Source: Pseudomonas persica
GTDB lineage: Bacteria; Pseudomonadota; Gammaproteobacteria; Pseudomonadales; Pseudomonadaceae
Length of the DNA: 64,000 nucleotides
Direction: 5' to 3'
NCBI RefSeq assembly: GCF_900291015.1
Contig: NZ_OLKL01000028.1
Span: 51,195 to 115,194 of the forward strand
The position numbers and the translations under genes were made by a program. Each line of letters opens with the position of its first letter. Position 1 is the stretch's first letter. Shown here piece after piece: positions 1 to 9,559 of the stretch. Under the pieces are notes generated by a model. It saw only the letters and a list, made by a program, of their open reading frames with translations. It ran no database searches and was not told the DNA's origin.

Positions 1-542
1 TGGTCGTGAATGGTGGTGATCGAGCCGTGGCGGATGCCCAGGTTCTCGTGAATCACCTTGACCACCGGGGCCAGGCAATTGGTGGTGCAGGAAGCGGCAG
101 TGACGATACGGTGCTGCGCCGGGTCGAACAGGTGCTGGTTGACGCCCATCACCACGTTCAGCGCGCCTTTCTCCTTCACCGGAGCGCACACCACCACGCG
201 TTTGACGCCCTGGTCCAGATAGGCCTGGAGCACGGCTACCGACTTCATCTTGCCGCTGGCCTCGATGACCAGGTCGCAGCCTGACCAATCGGTGTCTGCG
301 ATCGCCTTGTTCGCGGTGACCTGGATGCGTTTGCCCTCGATCACCACCGAGTCGCCTTCTGCCCTGGCTTCACGATGCCAGCGCCCGTGGACCGAGTCGA
401 AGTTGATCAGGTGGGCATGGGTCTCGGCGTCGCCGGCCGGGTCATTGATCTGCACGAATTCGAATTCCGGCCAATCCCAGGACGCGCGCAGCGCCAGGCG
501 ACCGATACGGCCAAATCCGTTGATACCTACTTTCATTGCCAT
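1..542 (-). CDS. ArsJ-associated glyceraldehyde-3-phosphate dehydrogenase, partial (C-terminus off the left edge)
   Basis: About 180 N-terminal residues of a GAPDH are visible. They hold the Rossmann start KVGINGFGRIGRLAL and the catalytic-cysteine motif SCTTNCLAPV, and the reading frame is open to base 1. Two in-frame ATGs lie at 542 and 536; an AGGA placed about 8 bases before the second makes 536 plausible. The gene is the last visible member of the arsR-arsC-acr3-arsH operon, 23 bp after arsH. GAPDHs in ars operons are known to convert arsenate plus glyceraldehyde-3-phosphate into 1-arseno-3-phosphoglycerate, which the permease ArsJ exports. ArsJ would be expected just outside the window. 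The arsenic role is inferred from context; the protein family is certain. Confidence 0.9.
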   Translation of the reverse strand, partial: MAMKVGINGFGRIGRLALRASWDWPEFEFVQINDPAGDAETHAHLINFDSVHGRWHREARAEGDSVVIEGKRIQVTANKAIADTDWSGCDLVIEASGKMKSVAVLQAYLDQGVKRVVVCAPVKEKGALNVVMGVNQHLFDPAQHRIVTAASCTTNCLAPVVKVIHENLGIRHGSITTIHD

Positions 543-565
543 GTTCCTGTTCTCAAGTTGTGACT

Positions 566-1282
566 TCAGATGGATCGTTGATTGACACGCCTGGACAGTT
601 CTTCGGCCGACTCCTTGCGCTCGGAGTAGCGGTCGACGAGATAGTCGGCGCGGTCGCGCAACAGCAGGGTGAGCTTCACCAGCTCTTCCATGACATCGAC
701 GACCCGGTCGTAGTACGGGGACGGTTTCATGCGGCCCGCTTCGTCGAACTCCAGGTAGGCCTTGGGCACTGATGACTGGTTAGGGATGGTGAACATGCGC
801 ATCCAGCGGCCCAGCACGCGCAGCTGGTTGACCACGTTGAACGACTGCGAGCCGCCGCAAACCTGCATCACTGCCAGGGTCTTGCCCTGGGTCGGCCGCA
901 GCGCACCCAGGCTCAGGGGGATCCAGTCGATCTGCGACTTGAATACACCAGTCATCGCGCCGTGGCGTTCCGGCGAGCACCAGACCATGCCTTCCGACCA
1001 CAGCACCAGGTCGCGCAGCTCCTTGACCATGGGGTGGTCGTCGGGCCCGTCATCCGCCAATGGCAGGCCGGACGGGTTGAAGATTCGCGTCTCGGCACCG
1101 AAGTGCTCCAGCAGACGGGCCGCTTCCTCCGTCAGCAGACGGCTGAAGGAGCGTTCGCGGGTCGATCCGTACAGGAGCAGGATGCGCGGCTTGTGGGTGG
1201 ACTGCTGCGCGATCGCCAGTTTTTCGGTGGATGGCAGGTCGATCAGTTCATTGTCGATGTTGGGGATAGCGTGTTCGGTCAT
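566..1282 (-). CDS. arsH: ArsH, NADPH-dependent FMN reductase / organoarsenical oxidase
   Basis: This is a 238-residue flavodoxin-fold protein of typical ArsH length. The phosphate-binding loop [13 protein letters not shown], the [21 protein letters not shown] segment and the [21 protein letters not shown] stretch are family hallmarks. ArsH is known to oxidise trivalent methylarsenicals to less toxic pentavalent forms using FMN and NADPH. The ATG at 1282 was chosen because GGAG lies 8 bases upstream and the conserved region follows; the frame stays open further upstream inside acr3. Only 4 bp separate it from the end of acr3, so its ribosome site lies within the acr3 coding end and the two are probably translated together. 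Confidence 0.95.
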   Translation of the reverse strand: MTEHAIPNIDNELIDLPSTEKLAIAQQSTHKPRILLLYGSTRERSFSRLLTEEAARLLEHFGAETRIFNPSGLPLADDGPDDHPMVKELRDLVLWSEGMVWCSPERHGAMTGVFKSQIDWIPLSLGALRPTQGKTLAVMQVCGGSQSFNVVNQLRVLGRWMRMFTIPNQSSVPKAYLEFDEAGRMKPSPYYDRVVDVMEELVKLTLLLRDRADYLVDRYSERKESAEELSRRVNQRSI

Positions 1283-1286
1283 GGTT

Positions 1287-2348
1287 CTACTCCTGGGACA
1301 AGGCACCGGATGTCTGATCGAACCAGCGACGCTTGAGCCACCAGGCCACGCCAACCAGCGAGATCAGCACCGGCACTTCCACCAAAGGCCCGATGACGGT
1401 GGCAAAGGCGACCGGCGAGGCAAGGCCGAAGGTGGCGATGGCCACGGCAATGGCCAGTTCGAAGTTGTTGCTCGCTGCGGTGAACGCCAGCGCGGTGGTG
1501 CGGGGGTAGTCGGCCTCCAGCAGCTTGCCCATCCAGAAGCTGATGAAGAACATCACCACAAAGTAGATAGTCAGAGGGATGGCGATGCGCAGCACATCTA
1601 GTGGCAACTGCAGCACCATGTCGCCCTTCAGGCTGAACATGGCGACGATGGTCAGCAGCAACGCCACGAGCGTCAGCGGGCTGATCCTGGGAATGAATTG
1701 TACCTGGTACCAGGTTGCGCCCTTGCTGCTGATCAGGATCTTGCGGGTCAGGAAGCCGGCCAGGAACGGGATGCCCAGGTAGATCAGGACCGATTGGGCA
1801 ATCTCGATGAAGCTGGTCTCAATGACGCTGCCTTCGAGACCGAACAGCGGGGGCAGCAACCCCAGGAAAATCCAGGCGTATACGCTGAAGAACACAATCT
1901 GGAAAATGCTGTTGAAGGCAACCAGACCGGCCACGTACTGGCTGTTGCCGCCGGCGATCTGGTTCCACACCAGCACCATGGCAATGCAACGTGCCAGGCC
2001 GATGAGGATAAGGCCGGTCATGTATTCTGGCCTGTCGCAGAGGAATACGACCGCCAGCCCGAACATCAGCACTGGGCCGATCACCCAGTTCTGAATCAGC
2101 GACAGGATGAGGATGCGTTTGTCCTTGAAGACCTGGGGCAACTCCTCGTATTTCACCTTCGCCAATGGCGGGTACATCATCACGATCAGGCCGATCGCGA
2201 TGGGGATGTTCGTCGAGCCCACCGACAAGCTGTTCAACCACACCGGCAAGCCCTGGAACAGGCTGCCCAGCGCGATGCCAAGGGCCATGGCCAAAAAGAT
2301 CCAGATCGTCAGGTAGCGGTCGAGGAAGGAAAGTCGGCTTTTGCTCAT
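1287..2348 (-). CDS. arsB: Acr3-type arsenite efflux permease
   Basis: A 353-residue polytopic inner-membrane protein of the ACR3/BART superfamily, not the unrelated 12-TM ArsB family. About ten hydrophobic segments are visible. The signature [18 protein letters not shown] carries the cysteine known to be essential in Acr3, and a late helix has [17 protein letters not shown] with its conserved glutamate. It exports arsenite made by ArsC using the proton motive force. The gene lies 18 bp after arsC in the same operon. Databases often label such genes arsB, which is why that symbol is used here. Confidence 0.95.
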   Translation of the reverse strand: MSKSRLSFLDRYLTIWIFLAMALGIALGSLFQGLPVWLNSLSVGSTNIPIAIGLIVMMYPPLAKVKYEELPQVFKDKRILILSLIQNWVIGPVLMFGLAVVFLCDRPEYMTGLILIGLARCIAMVLVWNQIAGGNSQYVAGLVAFNSIFQIVFFSVYAWIFLGLLPPLFGLEGSVIETSFIEIAQSVLIYLGIPFLAGFLTRKILISSKGATWYQVQFIPRISPLTLVALLLTIVAMFSLKGDMVLQLPLDVLRIAIPLTIYFVVMFFISFWMGKLLEADYPRTTALAFTAASNNFELAIAVAIATFGLASPVAFATVIGPLVEVPVLISLVGVAWWLKRRWFDQTSGALSQE

Positions 2349-2366
2349 GGTGGATCTCCCTAAACG

Positions 2367-2837
2367 TCAGAGCGTTCCGATGCGTGCCAGCTCGGCCTTG
2401 AGCTGGGCGGCATCGAGTTGTTCGAAAGGCAATGCGAGAAATGCCGTAATGCGCCGCTTGATGTGTTCAAGGGTGATGTCGAAAGCCGCGTCCAGTTCGT
2501 TGCCGCTACCTTGCAGATCCGACGGATCGGCAAGTCCCCAGTGGGCTTTCATCGCTGGCCCGAAGAACACGGGGCATGCTTCGCCGGCGGCCTTGTCACA
2601 AACGGTGATGACCAAGTCGGGTGCCAGGTTGATATGTGCATCGGTGGACTTGCTGCTGAGGCCTTCGCTGGAAATGGCGGCTCGCTGCAGGGCCGTGATG
2701 GATAGCGGATTCACTTCGCCCCTGGGCTGGCTGCCGGCGCTGAAGGCCTTCATCCCGGCCGGCGCCAGGTGATTGAAAACGGCTTCGGACAGGATGCTGC
2801 GGCAGCTATTGGCGGTGCAGAGGAACAGGACTTTCAT
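2367..2837 (-). CDS. arsC: Arsenate reductase, low-molecular-weight phosphatase family
   Basis: A 156-residue protein starting MKVLFLCTANSCRS. The phosphate loop CX5R is at residues 7-13, which places it in the LMW-phosphatase (thioredoxin- or mycothiol-coupled) arsenate reductases rather than the glutaredoxin type. A DP motif (ADPSD) occurs later, as in the family. It reduces arsenate to arsenite, the Acr3 substrate. The ATG at 2837 puts the catalytic loop at the very N-terminus, as usual; the upstream extension to 2891 overlaps arsR and is not conserved-looking. The ribosome-binding site is weak. The gene lies 19 bp after arsR. Confidence 0.93.
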   Translation of the reverse strand: MKVLFLCTANSCRSILSEAVFNHLAPAGMKAFSAGSQPRGEVNPLSITALQRAAISSEGLSSKSTDAHINLAPDLVITVCDKAAGEACPVFFGPAMKAHWGLADPSDLQGSGNELDAAFDITLEHIKRRITAFLALPFEQLDAAQLKAELARIGTL

Positions 2838-2856
2838 CGTTTTTTCTCGGCAGTGG

Positions 2857-3213
2857 TCAGCAGCAGGTAGCGACGCGTTGAGGGCGGTCACCCATGGTGT
2901 CCAGTCGTTTGGCGCTGGTGTTCAACCACTCGCGATTGGCCTCCAGGGTTGTTACCAGGACATCGCGTACCCAGGTGGGCAGTTCCGGATGCAGGCGGTA
3001 GTAAACCCATTGGCCCTGCCGGCGGTCTTCAAGCAGGCCGCAGGTGCGCAGCTGTGCCAGGTGGCGGGAAACCTTGGGTTGGCTTTCTTCCAGGGCGCAA
3101 ATCAGTTCACAGACGCACAGCTCTTCCTCGCGAGCGATCAGTAGCATCATCCGGATACGGTTCTCGTCGGCGAGGCATTTGAAGACCTGGGTTGGGGTTA
3201 GCGAGTCAGTCAT
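2857..3213 (-). CDS. arsR: ArsR, arsenite-responsive ArsR/SmtB repressor
   Basis: A 118-residue winged-helix repressor. The helix-turn-helix region is visible as ESQPKVSRHLAQLRTCGLL, preceded by the metalloid-binding motif ELCVCEL, whose cysteines bind As(III). The C-terminus ends in CC, common in Pseudomonas ArsR. It is the first gene of the ars operon and is expected to repress the promoter just upstream until arsenite or antimonite binds. The ATG at 3213 gives the usual length. An in-frame ATG at 3234 would add seven residues and cannot be excluded. Confidence 0.95.
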   Translation of the reverse strand: MTDSLTPTQVFKCLADENRIRMMLLIAREEELCVCELICALEESQPKVSRHLAQLRTCGLLEDRRQGQWVYYRLHPELPTWVRDVLVTTLEANREWLNTSAKRLDTMGDRPQRVATCC

Positions 3214-3261
3214 GGCAGTTCTCGGTGTTGGCATTTCATGCTTGTCGCATATGGTTTTTCG

Positions 3262-3289
3262 AATATACGTATTTTCGCATGTATTGCAA
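3262..3289 (-). promoter_or_regulatory. ars operon promoter with likely ArsR operator
   Basis: Read on the minus strand, a -35 TTGCAA (3289-3284), a 16-bp spacer and a -10 TATATT (3267-3262) lie about 50 bp before the arsR start. The spacer holds an imperfect dyad with ATACGT/ATGTAT arms (3265-3284). An ArsR dimer bound there would block RNA polymerase. The promoter elements are seen; the operator role is inferred. Confidence 0.55.
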
Positions 3290-3398
3290 GGCTGCCAGAT
3301 TGACTCCTGCAGAAAAAAAGAAGGCCTTGCAGGGGAGCGCCCAGCCCTTTGGGCGGCGCTGTCGCGTAGAGAACTCAATTCGCAAGCAGTCCGCGTAC

Positions 3399-3487
3399 CC
3401 TGTGGGAGCGGCTTTAGCCGCGAAGAATCCAACGCGGTGCATGGCACCGGCTGCGCCGGTGTTCGCGGCTAAAGCCGCTCCCACAGG
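3399..3487. repeat. Inverted pair of P. putida-type REP elements
   Basis: Two perfect 26-bp inverted arms (3399-3424 and 3462-3487) begin CCTGTGGGAGCGGC and enclose a 37-bp spacer that itself holds an ACCGG/CCGGT stem. This is the layout of the intergenic REP pairs abundant in P. putida-group genomes. It sits between the divergent ars operon and the LysR gene at 3620. The rest of the 3290-3619 gap shows nothing else recognisable. Confidence 0.9.
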
Positions 3488-3619
3488 GGCCCTGCTAATT
3501 CAATAAGCTATGTACAGTTCCCTGAGGGCGGGCCAGTCCGTTCCACGGTAGCGTCCTGTCGATCTGCAAATACCTTTAACATGCTCGAGGACCAGCCCCC
3601 ATCGTTGAAAGAGATTTGT

Positions 3620-4540
3620 ATGGAGTTACGTCAGCTTCGCTATTTCCTGAGTGTTCTGGAGTACGGCAGTCTTGGCAGGGCTGCGGTCGAGCTTGGAGTC
3701 GGTGCCTCGGCATTGAGCCAGCAACTGTCGAAGCTGGAGAGCGAGCTGAGTACCCGGCTTTTGACACGTTCGAGCACCGGCGTCTCGCCGACGGCGGCGG
3801 GCCTGGCCTTCGAATACCATGCGCGGCTGGCGCTTCGTCAGGCGGAGCATGCTGTCCTGGCGGCACAAAGTGGCCGTATGAGCGGCTATGCCAGCGTGGG
3901 GCTGGCACCGACCACCGCATCGATTCTTGGCCTGGCATTGATCGACAGGATGCGCGAACGCTATCCCGACATCCGTCTGCACCTGGTGGAAATGTTGTCT
4001 GGCTATCTGATGAACCAGCTCAATGCCAGGCACCTTGACCTGGCGGTGCTGTTCCAGGCAGAGACGGGGCCGCGGCTGGATGTCCGGGCGTTGCTGACGG
4101 AGCGCCTGTTCGTGCTGGTTCCCGCCCCGCTGGTCAAGGCCGGGTGGGGCGAGTCGCTGACGTTGCAACAGATCGCGACGCTCCCCTTGGTGATGCCCAG
4201 CACGCAGCATGGTCTGCGCACGACATTGCGCGCGATTTTCGAACGGGCCGGGCTGGAGGCCAGCATCGTCATGGAAGTCGACGGTCTGTCGCTGTTGATG
4301 GATTGTGTCTGTGCGGGTCATGCCGCCACCATCCAGCCCGGCGCGACGGTGGCCCGGGCGCATCAGGCGGGCTTGCGTGTGTTTGCCATCGATGAAGCGC
4401 AGGCGCAGCGTCGCAATGTGATTGTCAGCCTGACCGATGACGAGCTCTCGCCGGCCGCGTTGGCGACACGGATCGTACTGCAGGAGGTCGCTCGGGATCT
4501 GGTGGAACAGGGCCGATGGCCTGGGGCCCGGCTGCTTTGA
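3620..4540 (+). CDS. tcuR: LysR-family regulator, TcuR-like
   Basis: A 306-residue LysR-type regulator. The N-terminal winged helix begins MELRQLRYFLSVLEYGSLGRAAVELGVGASALSQQLSKLE and is followed by a periplasmic-binding-protein-like effector domain. It lies immediately upstream of, and in the same direction as, tcuA and tcuB, the order known from Salmonella where TcuR activates tcuABC in response to tricarballylate. The ATG at 3620 was chosen because the LysR domain starts at once; the frame opens earlier at 3581. The effector is inferred from context only. Confidence 0.75.
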   Translation: MELRQLRYFLSVLEYGSLGRAAVELGVGASALSQQLSKLESELSTRLLTRSSTGVSPTAAGLAFEYHARLALRQAEHAVLAAQSGRMSGYASVGLAPTTASILGLALIDRMRERYPDIRLHLVEMLSGYLMNQLNARHLDLAVLFQAETGPRLDVRALLTERLFVLVPAPLVKAGWGESLTLQQIATLPLVMPSTQHGLRTTLRAIFERAGLEASIVMEVDGLSLLMDCVCAGHAATIQPGATVARAHQAGLRVFAIDEAQAQRRNVIVSLTDDELSPAALATRIVLQEVARDLVEQGRWPGARLL

Positions 4541-4688
4541 CCCGGACTCTGGGGTCACTCATCCAGCCCCTTTAGAAAAACTGAATGCCTCCCCTCGACG
4601 ATCGTGTTTCGCACCCTTCGGGCGCTGATTAAAGTCCGTGCTCACGAGGAGCACTCGAACATTCGGCTCTTCGTGATCTGGAGGCGAA

Positions 4689-6143
4689 ATGATCGATGTG
4701 CTAGTCATCGGAGGGGGCAATGCCGCCCTCTGTGCCGCGCTGATGGCGCGAGAGGCCGGAGCCAGCGTGCTGCTGCTCGAAGCCGCACCCCGCGCCTGGC
4801 GTGGTGGCAATTCTCAACACACGCGTAACCTGCGGTGCATGCATGACGCCCCCCAGGATGTACTGGTCGAGGCGTACCCGGAAGAAGAGTTCTGGCAGGA
4901 CCTGCTGAAGGTCACCGGTGGCCAGACTGACGAAAAGCTCGCGCGTCTGGTAATTCGCGCGTCCTCCAGTTGCCGTGGCTGGATGCGCCGCCATGGTGTG
5001 CATTTCCAGCCCTCATTATCTGGTGCGCTGCACACCGCACGGACCAATGCCTTCTTCATGGGCGGCGGCAAGGCGTTGGTCAATGCCTACTTTCGCAGCG
5101 CCGAAAACCTCGGGGTACAGATACGCTACGACACGCCTGTAGCCGACATCGAACTGCAGGACGGACGCTTCGTTGCGGCTCATGTGCCGCCGCGTGAGGT
5201 TCAGGGGCGACACCTGCCTGCCGAGCGCATCGAGGCGCGTACCTGCGTGCTTGCCGCCGGTGGTTTCGAGTCCAACCGTCAGTGGTTGCGCGAGGCCTGG
5301 GGGCAGAACGAGCGAGGGGAGTGGCCTGCGGACAATTTCCTGATCCGTGGCACGCGTTTCAATGACGGGGTGCTGTTGCGCCGCATGATCGAACAGGGCG
5401 CCGACACGGTTGGCGACCCGACCCAGGCACACATGGTGGCGATCGATGCCCGCGCGCCGCTATACGATGGCGGCATCTGCACGCGCATCGATTGTGTGTC
5501 GCTGGGCGTGGTGGTCAATCGCGATGGTCAGCGCTTCTACGATGAAGGCGAGGATTTCTGGCCCAAGCGCTATGCCATCTGGGGACGTCTGGTGGCGCAT
5601 CAGCCTGGGCAGGTGGGGTTCTCGGTCATCGACGGGAAAGCCCTCGGTCGCTTCATGCCGCCGGTTTTCCCAGGCGCCACCGCCGATAGCCTGGAGGCGT
5701 TGGCCGGTCTGCTCGGTTTGCCTGTGCAGGCCTTCCTCGAAACCGTACATGCCTACAACCGGGCCTGCCAGGCGGGCACTTTTGACCACACCCGGCTGGA
5801 CGACTGTCACACCGTGGGCCTGGAACCGGTGAAAAGCCACTGGGCACGCCCAATCGATACACCTCCTTACTACGGTTATCCGCTGCGTCCGGGCGTGACT
5901 TTCACCTATCTGGGGCTGCGCACCGATGAAACCGCCGCCGTCCATTTCAACAGGCGGCCCAGCCCGAACCTGTTCGTTGCCGGGGAGATGATGGCGGGCA
6001 ATGTGCTGGGCAAGGGCTACACCGCAGGTGTCGGCATGTCCATCGGCACCGCCTTCGGCCGTATCGCCGGGGCCAGCGCCGCTGCGGCGGCAGGTCACGA
6101 ACATCCAGAAAAAGAGAATCGCCATGACCGCGCAACTGCCTGA
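4689..6143 (+). CDS. tcuA: FAD-dependent tricarballylate dehydrogenase TcuA
   Basis: A 484-residue flavoprotein of the fumarate-reductase/FAD_binding_2 family. The dinucleotide motif [19 protein letters not shown] is at residues 6-24, followed by [10 protein letters not shown] and a C-terminal FAD-contact region with [20 protein letters not shown]. TcuA is known to oxidise tricarballylate to cis-aconitate, which enters the TCA cycle. A strong GGAGG lies 5-6 bases before the ATG. Its end overlaps the start of tcuB by 20 bp, consistent with an enzyme/reoxidation pair. Related flavoproteins act on other dicarboxylates, so the substrate rests on the TcuB neighbour. Confidence 0.88.
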   Translation: MIDVLVIGGGNAALCAALMAREAGASVLLLEAAPRAWRGGNSQHTRNLRCMHDAPQDVLVEAYPEEEFWQDLLKVTGGQTDEKLARLVIRASSSCRGWMRRHGVHFQPSLSGALHTARTNAFFMGGGKALVNAYFRSAENLGVQIRYDTPVADIELQDGRFVAAHVPPREVQGRHLPAERIEARTCVLAAGGFESNRQWLREAWGQNERGEWPADNFLIRGTRFNDGVLLRRMIEQGADTVGDPTQAHMVAIDARAPLYDGGICTRIDCVSLGVVVNRDGQRFYDEGEDFWPKRYAIWGRLVAHQPGQVGFSVIDGKALGRFMPPVFPGATADSLEALAGLLGLPVQAFLETVHAYNRACQAGTFDHTRLDDCHTVGLEPVKSHWARPIDTPPYYGYPLRPGVTFTYLGLRTDETAAVHFNRRPSPNLFVAGEMMAGNVLGKGYTAGVGMSIGTAFGRIAGASAAAAAGHEHPEKENRHDRATA

Positions 6144-7305
6144 ACCACGCCAGCCTGATGCCGCCCTGTCGGCCCTCGAACTGATCCCGGTATTGAACCT
6201 GGAGGAGCAGGAAGTGGACCGGCAAATGCGGATCTGCAACGCCTGTCGCTACTGCGAGGGTTTCTGCGCAGTATTCCCGGCCATGACCCGCAGGCTGGAG
6301 TTCGGCAAGGCCGACATCCATTACCTGGCCAACCTGTGCCACAACTGCGGTGCTTGCCTGCACGCCTGCCAGTATGCCCAACCCCACGAATTTGCCGTCA
6401 ACGTGCCGCAGGCAATGGCCAAGGTGCGCGGGCAGACCTATGCCGAGTACGCCTGGCCGGCGCTCTTCGGACGGCTGTATCGGCACAACGGCACCTATGT
6501 CGCCACGGCATTGGCCGTCGCCTTGTCGCTGTTCTTGCTGCTGGCCTTGTTCGTCAACGGCACGCTGCTGCCCGGTCGCTTGGCGGGGGACTTCTATGCG
6601 GTTTTCCCGCACAACACGCTGGCGCTGATGTTCGGCAGTGTCTTTGCCGCAGCAGCTGTGGCCCTGGCGGTGGCGGTGCGTCGCTTCTGGCGCGCGGTCT
6701 TGCCTGCCGAGGCGCTGGCACAGCCGGCCAAAGGGGCAGTGTTCGAGGCATCGAGCGCGGCCTTGACCCTTGAATACCTGGACGGCGGACACGGCCAAGG
6801 TTGCAACAATGCCGATGATCGCTACACGCTCTGGCGCCGGCGTTTCCATCACTTCACCTTCTACGGCTTCATGTTGTGCTTTGCCGCCACGCTGCTCGCC
6901 ACCGGGTATCACTACCTGCTGGGCCAGCAGGCGCCGTACCCGCTGCTGAGCGCACCGGTGTTGCTCGGAACCCTGGGCGGTATTGGCTTGATTGTCGGGC
7001 CGGCGGGGCTGCTGGCGCTGAACCTGCGCAGGGCGCCGGAGCAGGGCGATGTTGCCCAGCGGCCCATGGACCGGGCGTTCATCCTCCTTCTGCTGCTGGT
7101 CAGCGCCACGGGCCTTGCCTTGCTGGGCCTGCGTGATACCGCAGCGATGGCGATTTTGCTGGCGATCCATTTGGGCACCGTGATGGCGCTGTTCATCACG
7201 CTGCCCTATGGAAAGTTTGCCCATGGCCTGTTCCGCAGCGCGGCACTGCTGAAGTTCGCCATCGAGAAGCGCCGGCCCAACGAGCTGGGTCTGGGAGGGG
7301 AGTGA
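6124..7305 (+). CDS. tcuB: TcuB, membrane iron-sulfur electron carrier for TcuA
   Basis: A 393-residue protein. Near the N-terminus are two cysteine clusters, [11 protein letters not shown] and [11 protein letters not shown], of the [4Fe-4S] ferredoxin type. The C-terminal two thirds has several membrane helices with histidines (for example [25 protein letters not shown] and [26 protein letters not shown]) that could bind haem. TcuB is known to reoxidise FADH2 of TcuA and pass electrons to the quinone pool. The ATG at 6124 lies inside the end of tcuA, so the two are translationally coupled. No MFS tricarballylate permease tcuC follows, unlike in Salmonella. Confidence 0.9.
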   Translation: MTAQLPEPRQPDAALSALELIPVLNLEEQEVDRQMRICNACRYCEGFCAVFPAMTRRLEFGKADIHYLANLCHNCGACLHACQYAQPHEFAVNVPQAMAKVRGQTYAEYAWPALFGRLYRHNGTYVATALAVALSLFLLLALFVNGTLLPGRLAGDFYAVFPHNTLALMFGSVFAAAAVALAVAVRRFWRAVLPAEALAQPAKGAVFEASSAALTLEYLDGGHGQGCNNADDRYTLWRRRFHHFTFYGFMLCFAATLLATGYHYLLGQQAPYPLLSAPVLLGTLGGIGLIVGPAGLLALNLRRAPEQGDVAQRPMDRAFILLLLLVSATGLALLGLRDTAAMAILLAIHLGTVMALFITLPYGKFAHGLFRSAALLKFAIEKRRPNELGLGGE

Positions 7306-7365
7306 ACCATGGACGCAGCCGGTTTGTCCTCTGTGCTGCACCGCGCGAAATGCAAGGCGTTTCGT

Positions 7366-8259
7366 TTACCGGTTTGGCCACTTGTCCAGCAGAATCGACA
7401 CGAACTTCTCCGCTGCTGGCGACAGCGACGCCCCTCTGCGATAGACCAACCCCAGGGTGCGGGTGACCTGGGGTTCGATCAGCGGCACGCTGACCAACGT
7501 CGGGTGGTCGGCGTTGGGCATGGCCAGGCTGGGCATGGCCGACACGCCCAGCCCGGCCTCGACCATGCCCAGCGAGGTGGACAGGTGCTGAACCTCATAG
7601 AACCACTTGGGCCGCAGGTTGAGCCCGGACAGGGCATGGTCCAGCAGCATCCGGTTGCCGCTCAGCCGGCCTACGCCGATCAGGCGGTAGTCGGCCAGTT
7701 CTGCCCAAGTGACGGCGTCACGGTTCGCCAGCTTGTGGTCCCTGCGACAGGCCAGGACGAAATGCTCCTGTACCAGGGAGACGAACTCGATGTCCGGGTG
7801 CTGGCCACTCATCATGTTGATGCCGAAATCGGCTTCACCGCGCAGTACGGCTTCGAGCCCGTCGTTGGCGCTGAGGTCCAGCAGGCGAATGCGGATCTTC
7901 GGGTACTGCTCGTTGTAGTCGCGGATCACCGACGGCAGGAAATAGAACGCCGCGGTCGGGATACAGGCGAGGGTGACCTGGCCGGTCTGCCGTTCGGCGA
8001 GCTCGCGAATGCTCAGGATCGAGTCCTCGAAGTCATCCAGCAGGCGCCTGGCCTTGGGCAGGAAGTCACGCCCGACGCTGGTAAGGCTGACGCGACGGGT
8101 AGTGCGTTCCAGCAGCGAAGTGCCCAACCCCTCCTCGAGTTTTTTGATCCGCCGGCTCAGGGCGGGCTGCGACAGGTGCAACGCTTCGGCAGCTTCATGG
8201 AAGCTGCCGAGTTCGGCGATTTTCACGAAAGATCGTATGTCTTGCAGCTCGTATTCCAT
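7366..8259 (-). CDS. LysR-family transcriptional regulator
   Basis: A 297-residue LysR-type regulator. The DNA-binding domain reads MEYELQDIRSFVKIAELGSFHEAAEALHLSQPALSRRIKKLE, followed by an effector domain. It is divergent from the isomerase gene at 8407 with about 150 bp between them, the usual arrangement for a LysR protein controlling its neighbour, here probably the isomerase-DctA-CitMHS-porin series. The ATG at 8259 starts the domain directly; 17 extra upstream residues are possible. It ends 60 bp from tcuB on the opposite strand. The effector is unknown. Confidence 0.88.
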   Translation of the reverse strand: MEYELQDIRSFVKIAELGSFHEAAEALHLSQPALSRRIKKLEEGLGTSLLERTTRRVSLTSVGRDFLPKARRLLDDFEDSILSIRELAERQTGQVTLACIPTAAFYFLPSVIRDYNEQYPKIRIRLLDLSANDGLEAVLRGEADFGINMMSGQHPDIEFVSLVQEHFVLACRRDHKLANRDAVTWAELADYRLIGVGRLSGNRMLLDHALSGLNLRPKWFYEVQHLSTSLGMVEAGLGVSAMPSLAMPNADHPTLVSVPLIEPQVTRTLGLVYRRGASLSPAAEKFVSILLDKWPNR

Positions 8260-8406
8260 CTCGAATCGCTCTTTGGCCCTGGTTCGGTATTGATGCTTGG
8301 ATCGGAACAATAGCTACGATATTTGCATTGGATTGATTTATCCATCCCTGTCAATCTTGTGTCCACAACATCAATGATGTCCATTGATCAACAAGAGTGC
8401 GAAATC

Positions 8407-9486
8407 ATGCAACGAATTCCTTGCGTACTCATGCGCGGTGGCACCTCCAAGGGCCCCTTTTTTCATGCATGGGACCTTCCTGCCAATGTGGTCGAACGCG
8501 ACGAATTGCTGATCAACCTGATGGGCTCCGGGCATGAACTGGAAATCGACGGCATCGGTGGCGGCAGCCCGCAAACCAGCAAGGTAGCGATTGTCAGTCC
8601 CTCGCTGCATGCCGACGCCGACGTCGACTACCTGTTCGTCCAGGTCATGGTCGCCCAGCGCCGGGTCGATACCGCGCCCAACTGCGGCAACATGCTTTGC
8701 GCGGTTGGCCCGTTCGCCATCGAGCAGGGCCTGGTCAAAGGCCAGGAAGGCAAGACACTGGTGCGTATTCGCAACCTCAACACCGGTACTTTCGTCAATT
8801 CGCTGGTGGAAACCCCCGGCGGCATCGTGCGCTACGAAGGCCGCACGGCGATCGATGGCGTACCGGGCACTGCCGCCCCGGTGCACCTGACCTTCCTCGA
8901 TGCGGTCGGCAGCAAGACCGGCAAGCTGTTCCCGACCGGCAAAGCCAAGGATGTGATCGACGGCATACCGGTCACCTGCATCGACATGGCCATGCCGATG
9001 ATGGTGGTAGAAGCCAGCCAGCTGGGTGTCACCGGCTCGGAAACCCCGGCCGAACTCGACGCCAACGGCAGTCTGCTCGAGCGTCTTGAGGCGTTGCGCC
9101 TGAAGGCCGGCAAGGCCATGGGCCTGGGCGATGTCAGCAGTATGGTCATCCCGAAGCCGGTACTGGTGTCCAAGCCCCGCTATGACGGCACGTTGCAGGT
9201 TCGCTACTTCATGCCGCACAACTGCCACCGCGCCCTGGCCATCACCGGAGCGATAGGGCTGGCGACTGCCTGCGTCAGCCCAGGTACGGTAATCGGCGAA
9301 CTGCTGGGCGAGGGCGTCGAGCAACTGGCCGAGGTACGCCTGGAACACCCAGGCGGCGGTATCGATGTCGCGCTGTCGCGCAGTGGTGCCGATGGCAAGA
9401 CGATTCAGGCCTCGGTAGTGCGAACCGCCCGGCGGCTGTTCTCAGGCTTCGTTTACGCCCCTACATTCCGCAGGTTGGCGGGGTAG
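8407..9486 (+). CDS. PrpF/GalD-family isomerase (4-oxalomesaconate tautomerase-like or aconitate isomerase-like)
   Basis: A 359-residue protein of the PrpF family with the diaminopimelate-epimerase fold. The family opening RIPCVLMRGGTSKG is present, as are IDGIGGGSPQTSKVAI and the mid-protein PNCGNMLCAVGPFAIE. Family members include GalD (4-oxalomesaconate tautomerase of gallate degradation, about 361 residues) and PrpF (2-methylaconitate isomerase, which can also bind trans-aconitate). No other gal or prp gene is nearby; the neighbours are tcuAB and tri/dicarboxylate carriers, so isomerisation of an unsaturated tricarboxylate such as aconitate is a reasonable inference. The ATG at 8407 matches the family start; the ribosome site is weak. 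Confidence 0.8.
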   Translation: MQRIPCVLMRGGTSKGPFFHAWDLPANVVERDELLINLMGSGHELEIDGIGGGSPQTSKVAIVSPSLHADADVDYLFVQVMVAQRRVDTAPNCGNMLCAVGPFAIEQGLVKGQEGKTLVRIRNLNTGTFVNSLVETPGGIVRYEGRTAIDGVPGTAAPVHLTFLDAVGSKTGKLFPTGKAKDVIDGIPVTCIDMAMPMMVVEASQLGVTGSETPAELDANGSLLERLEALRLKAGKAMGLGDVSSMVIPKPVLVSKPRYDGTLQVRYFMPHNCHRALAITGAIGLATACVSPGTVIGELLGEGVEQLAEVRLEHPGGGIDVALSRSGADGKTIQASVVRTARRLFSGFVYAPTFRRLAG

Positions 9487-9559
9487 ACCCAGGCGCTAGT
9501 CCAGGCCTGTACATTCGCAACAAGCGCATCCGCACAATTTCAACAATGGGTGATGCCTC

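Noticed and set aside
3384..3490. The REP pair as a transcription terminator
   Set aside because: The hairpin is strong, but it lies between divergent genes and has no T-tract, so REP is the better description.
5947..7341. A 464-codon minus-strand frame opposite tcuB
   Set aside because: It has no recognisable domain, while tcuB shows both iron-sulfur cysteine clusters on the plus strand.
7309..8313. A plus-strand frame opposite the second LysR gene, preceded by an ATG just after tcuB
   Set aside because: It is the reverse of a clear LysR gene and has no domain of its own.
8407..9486. Firm naming of the isomerase as galD
   Set aside because: Family and length fit GalD, but no other gallate gene is nearby and the tricarboxylate context points elsewhere; only the family is claimed.
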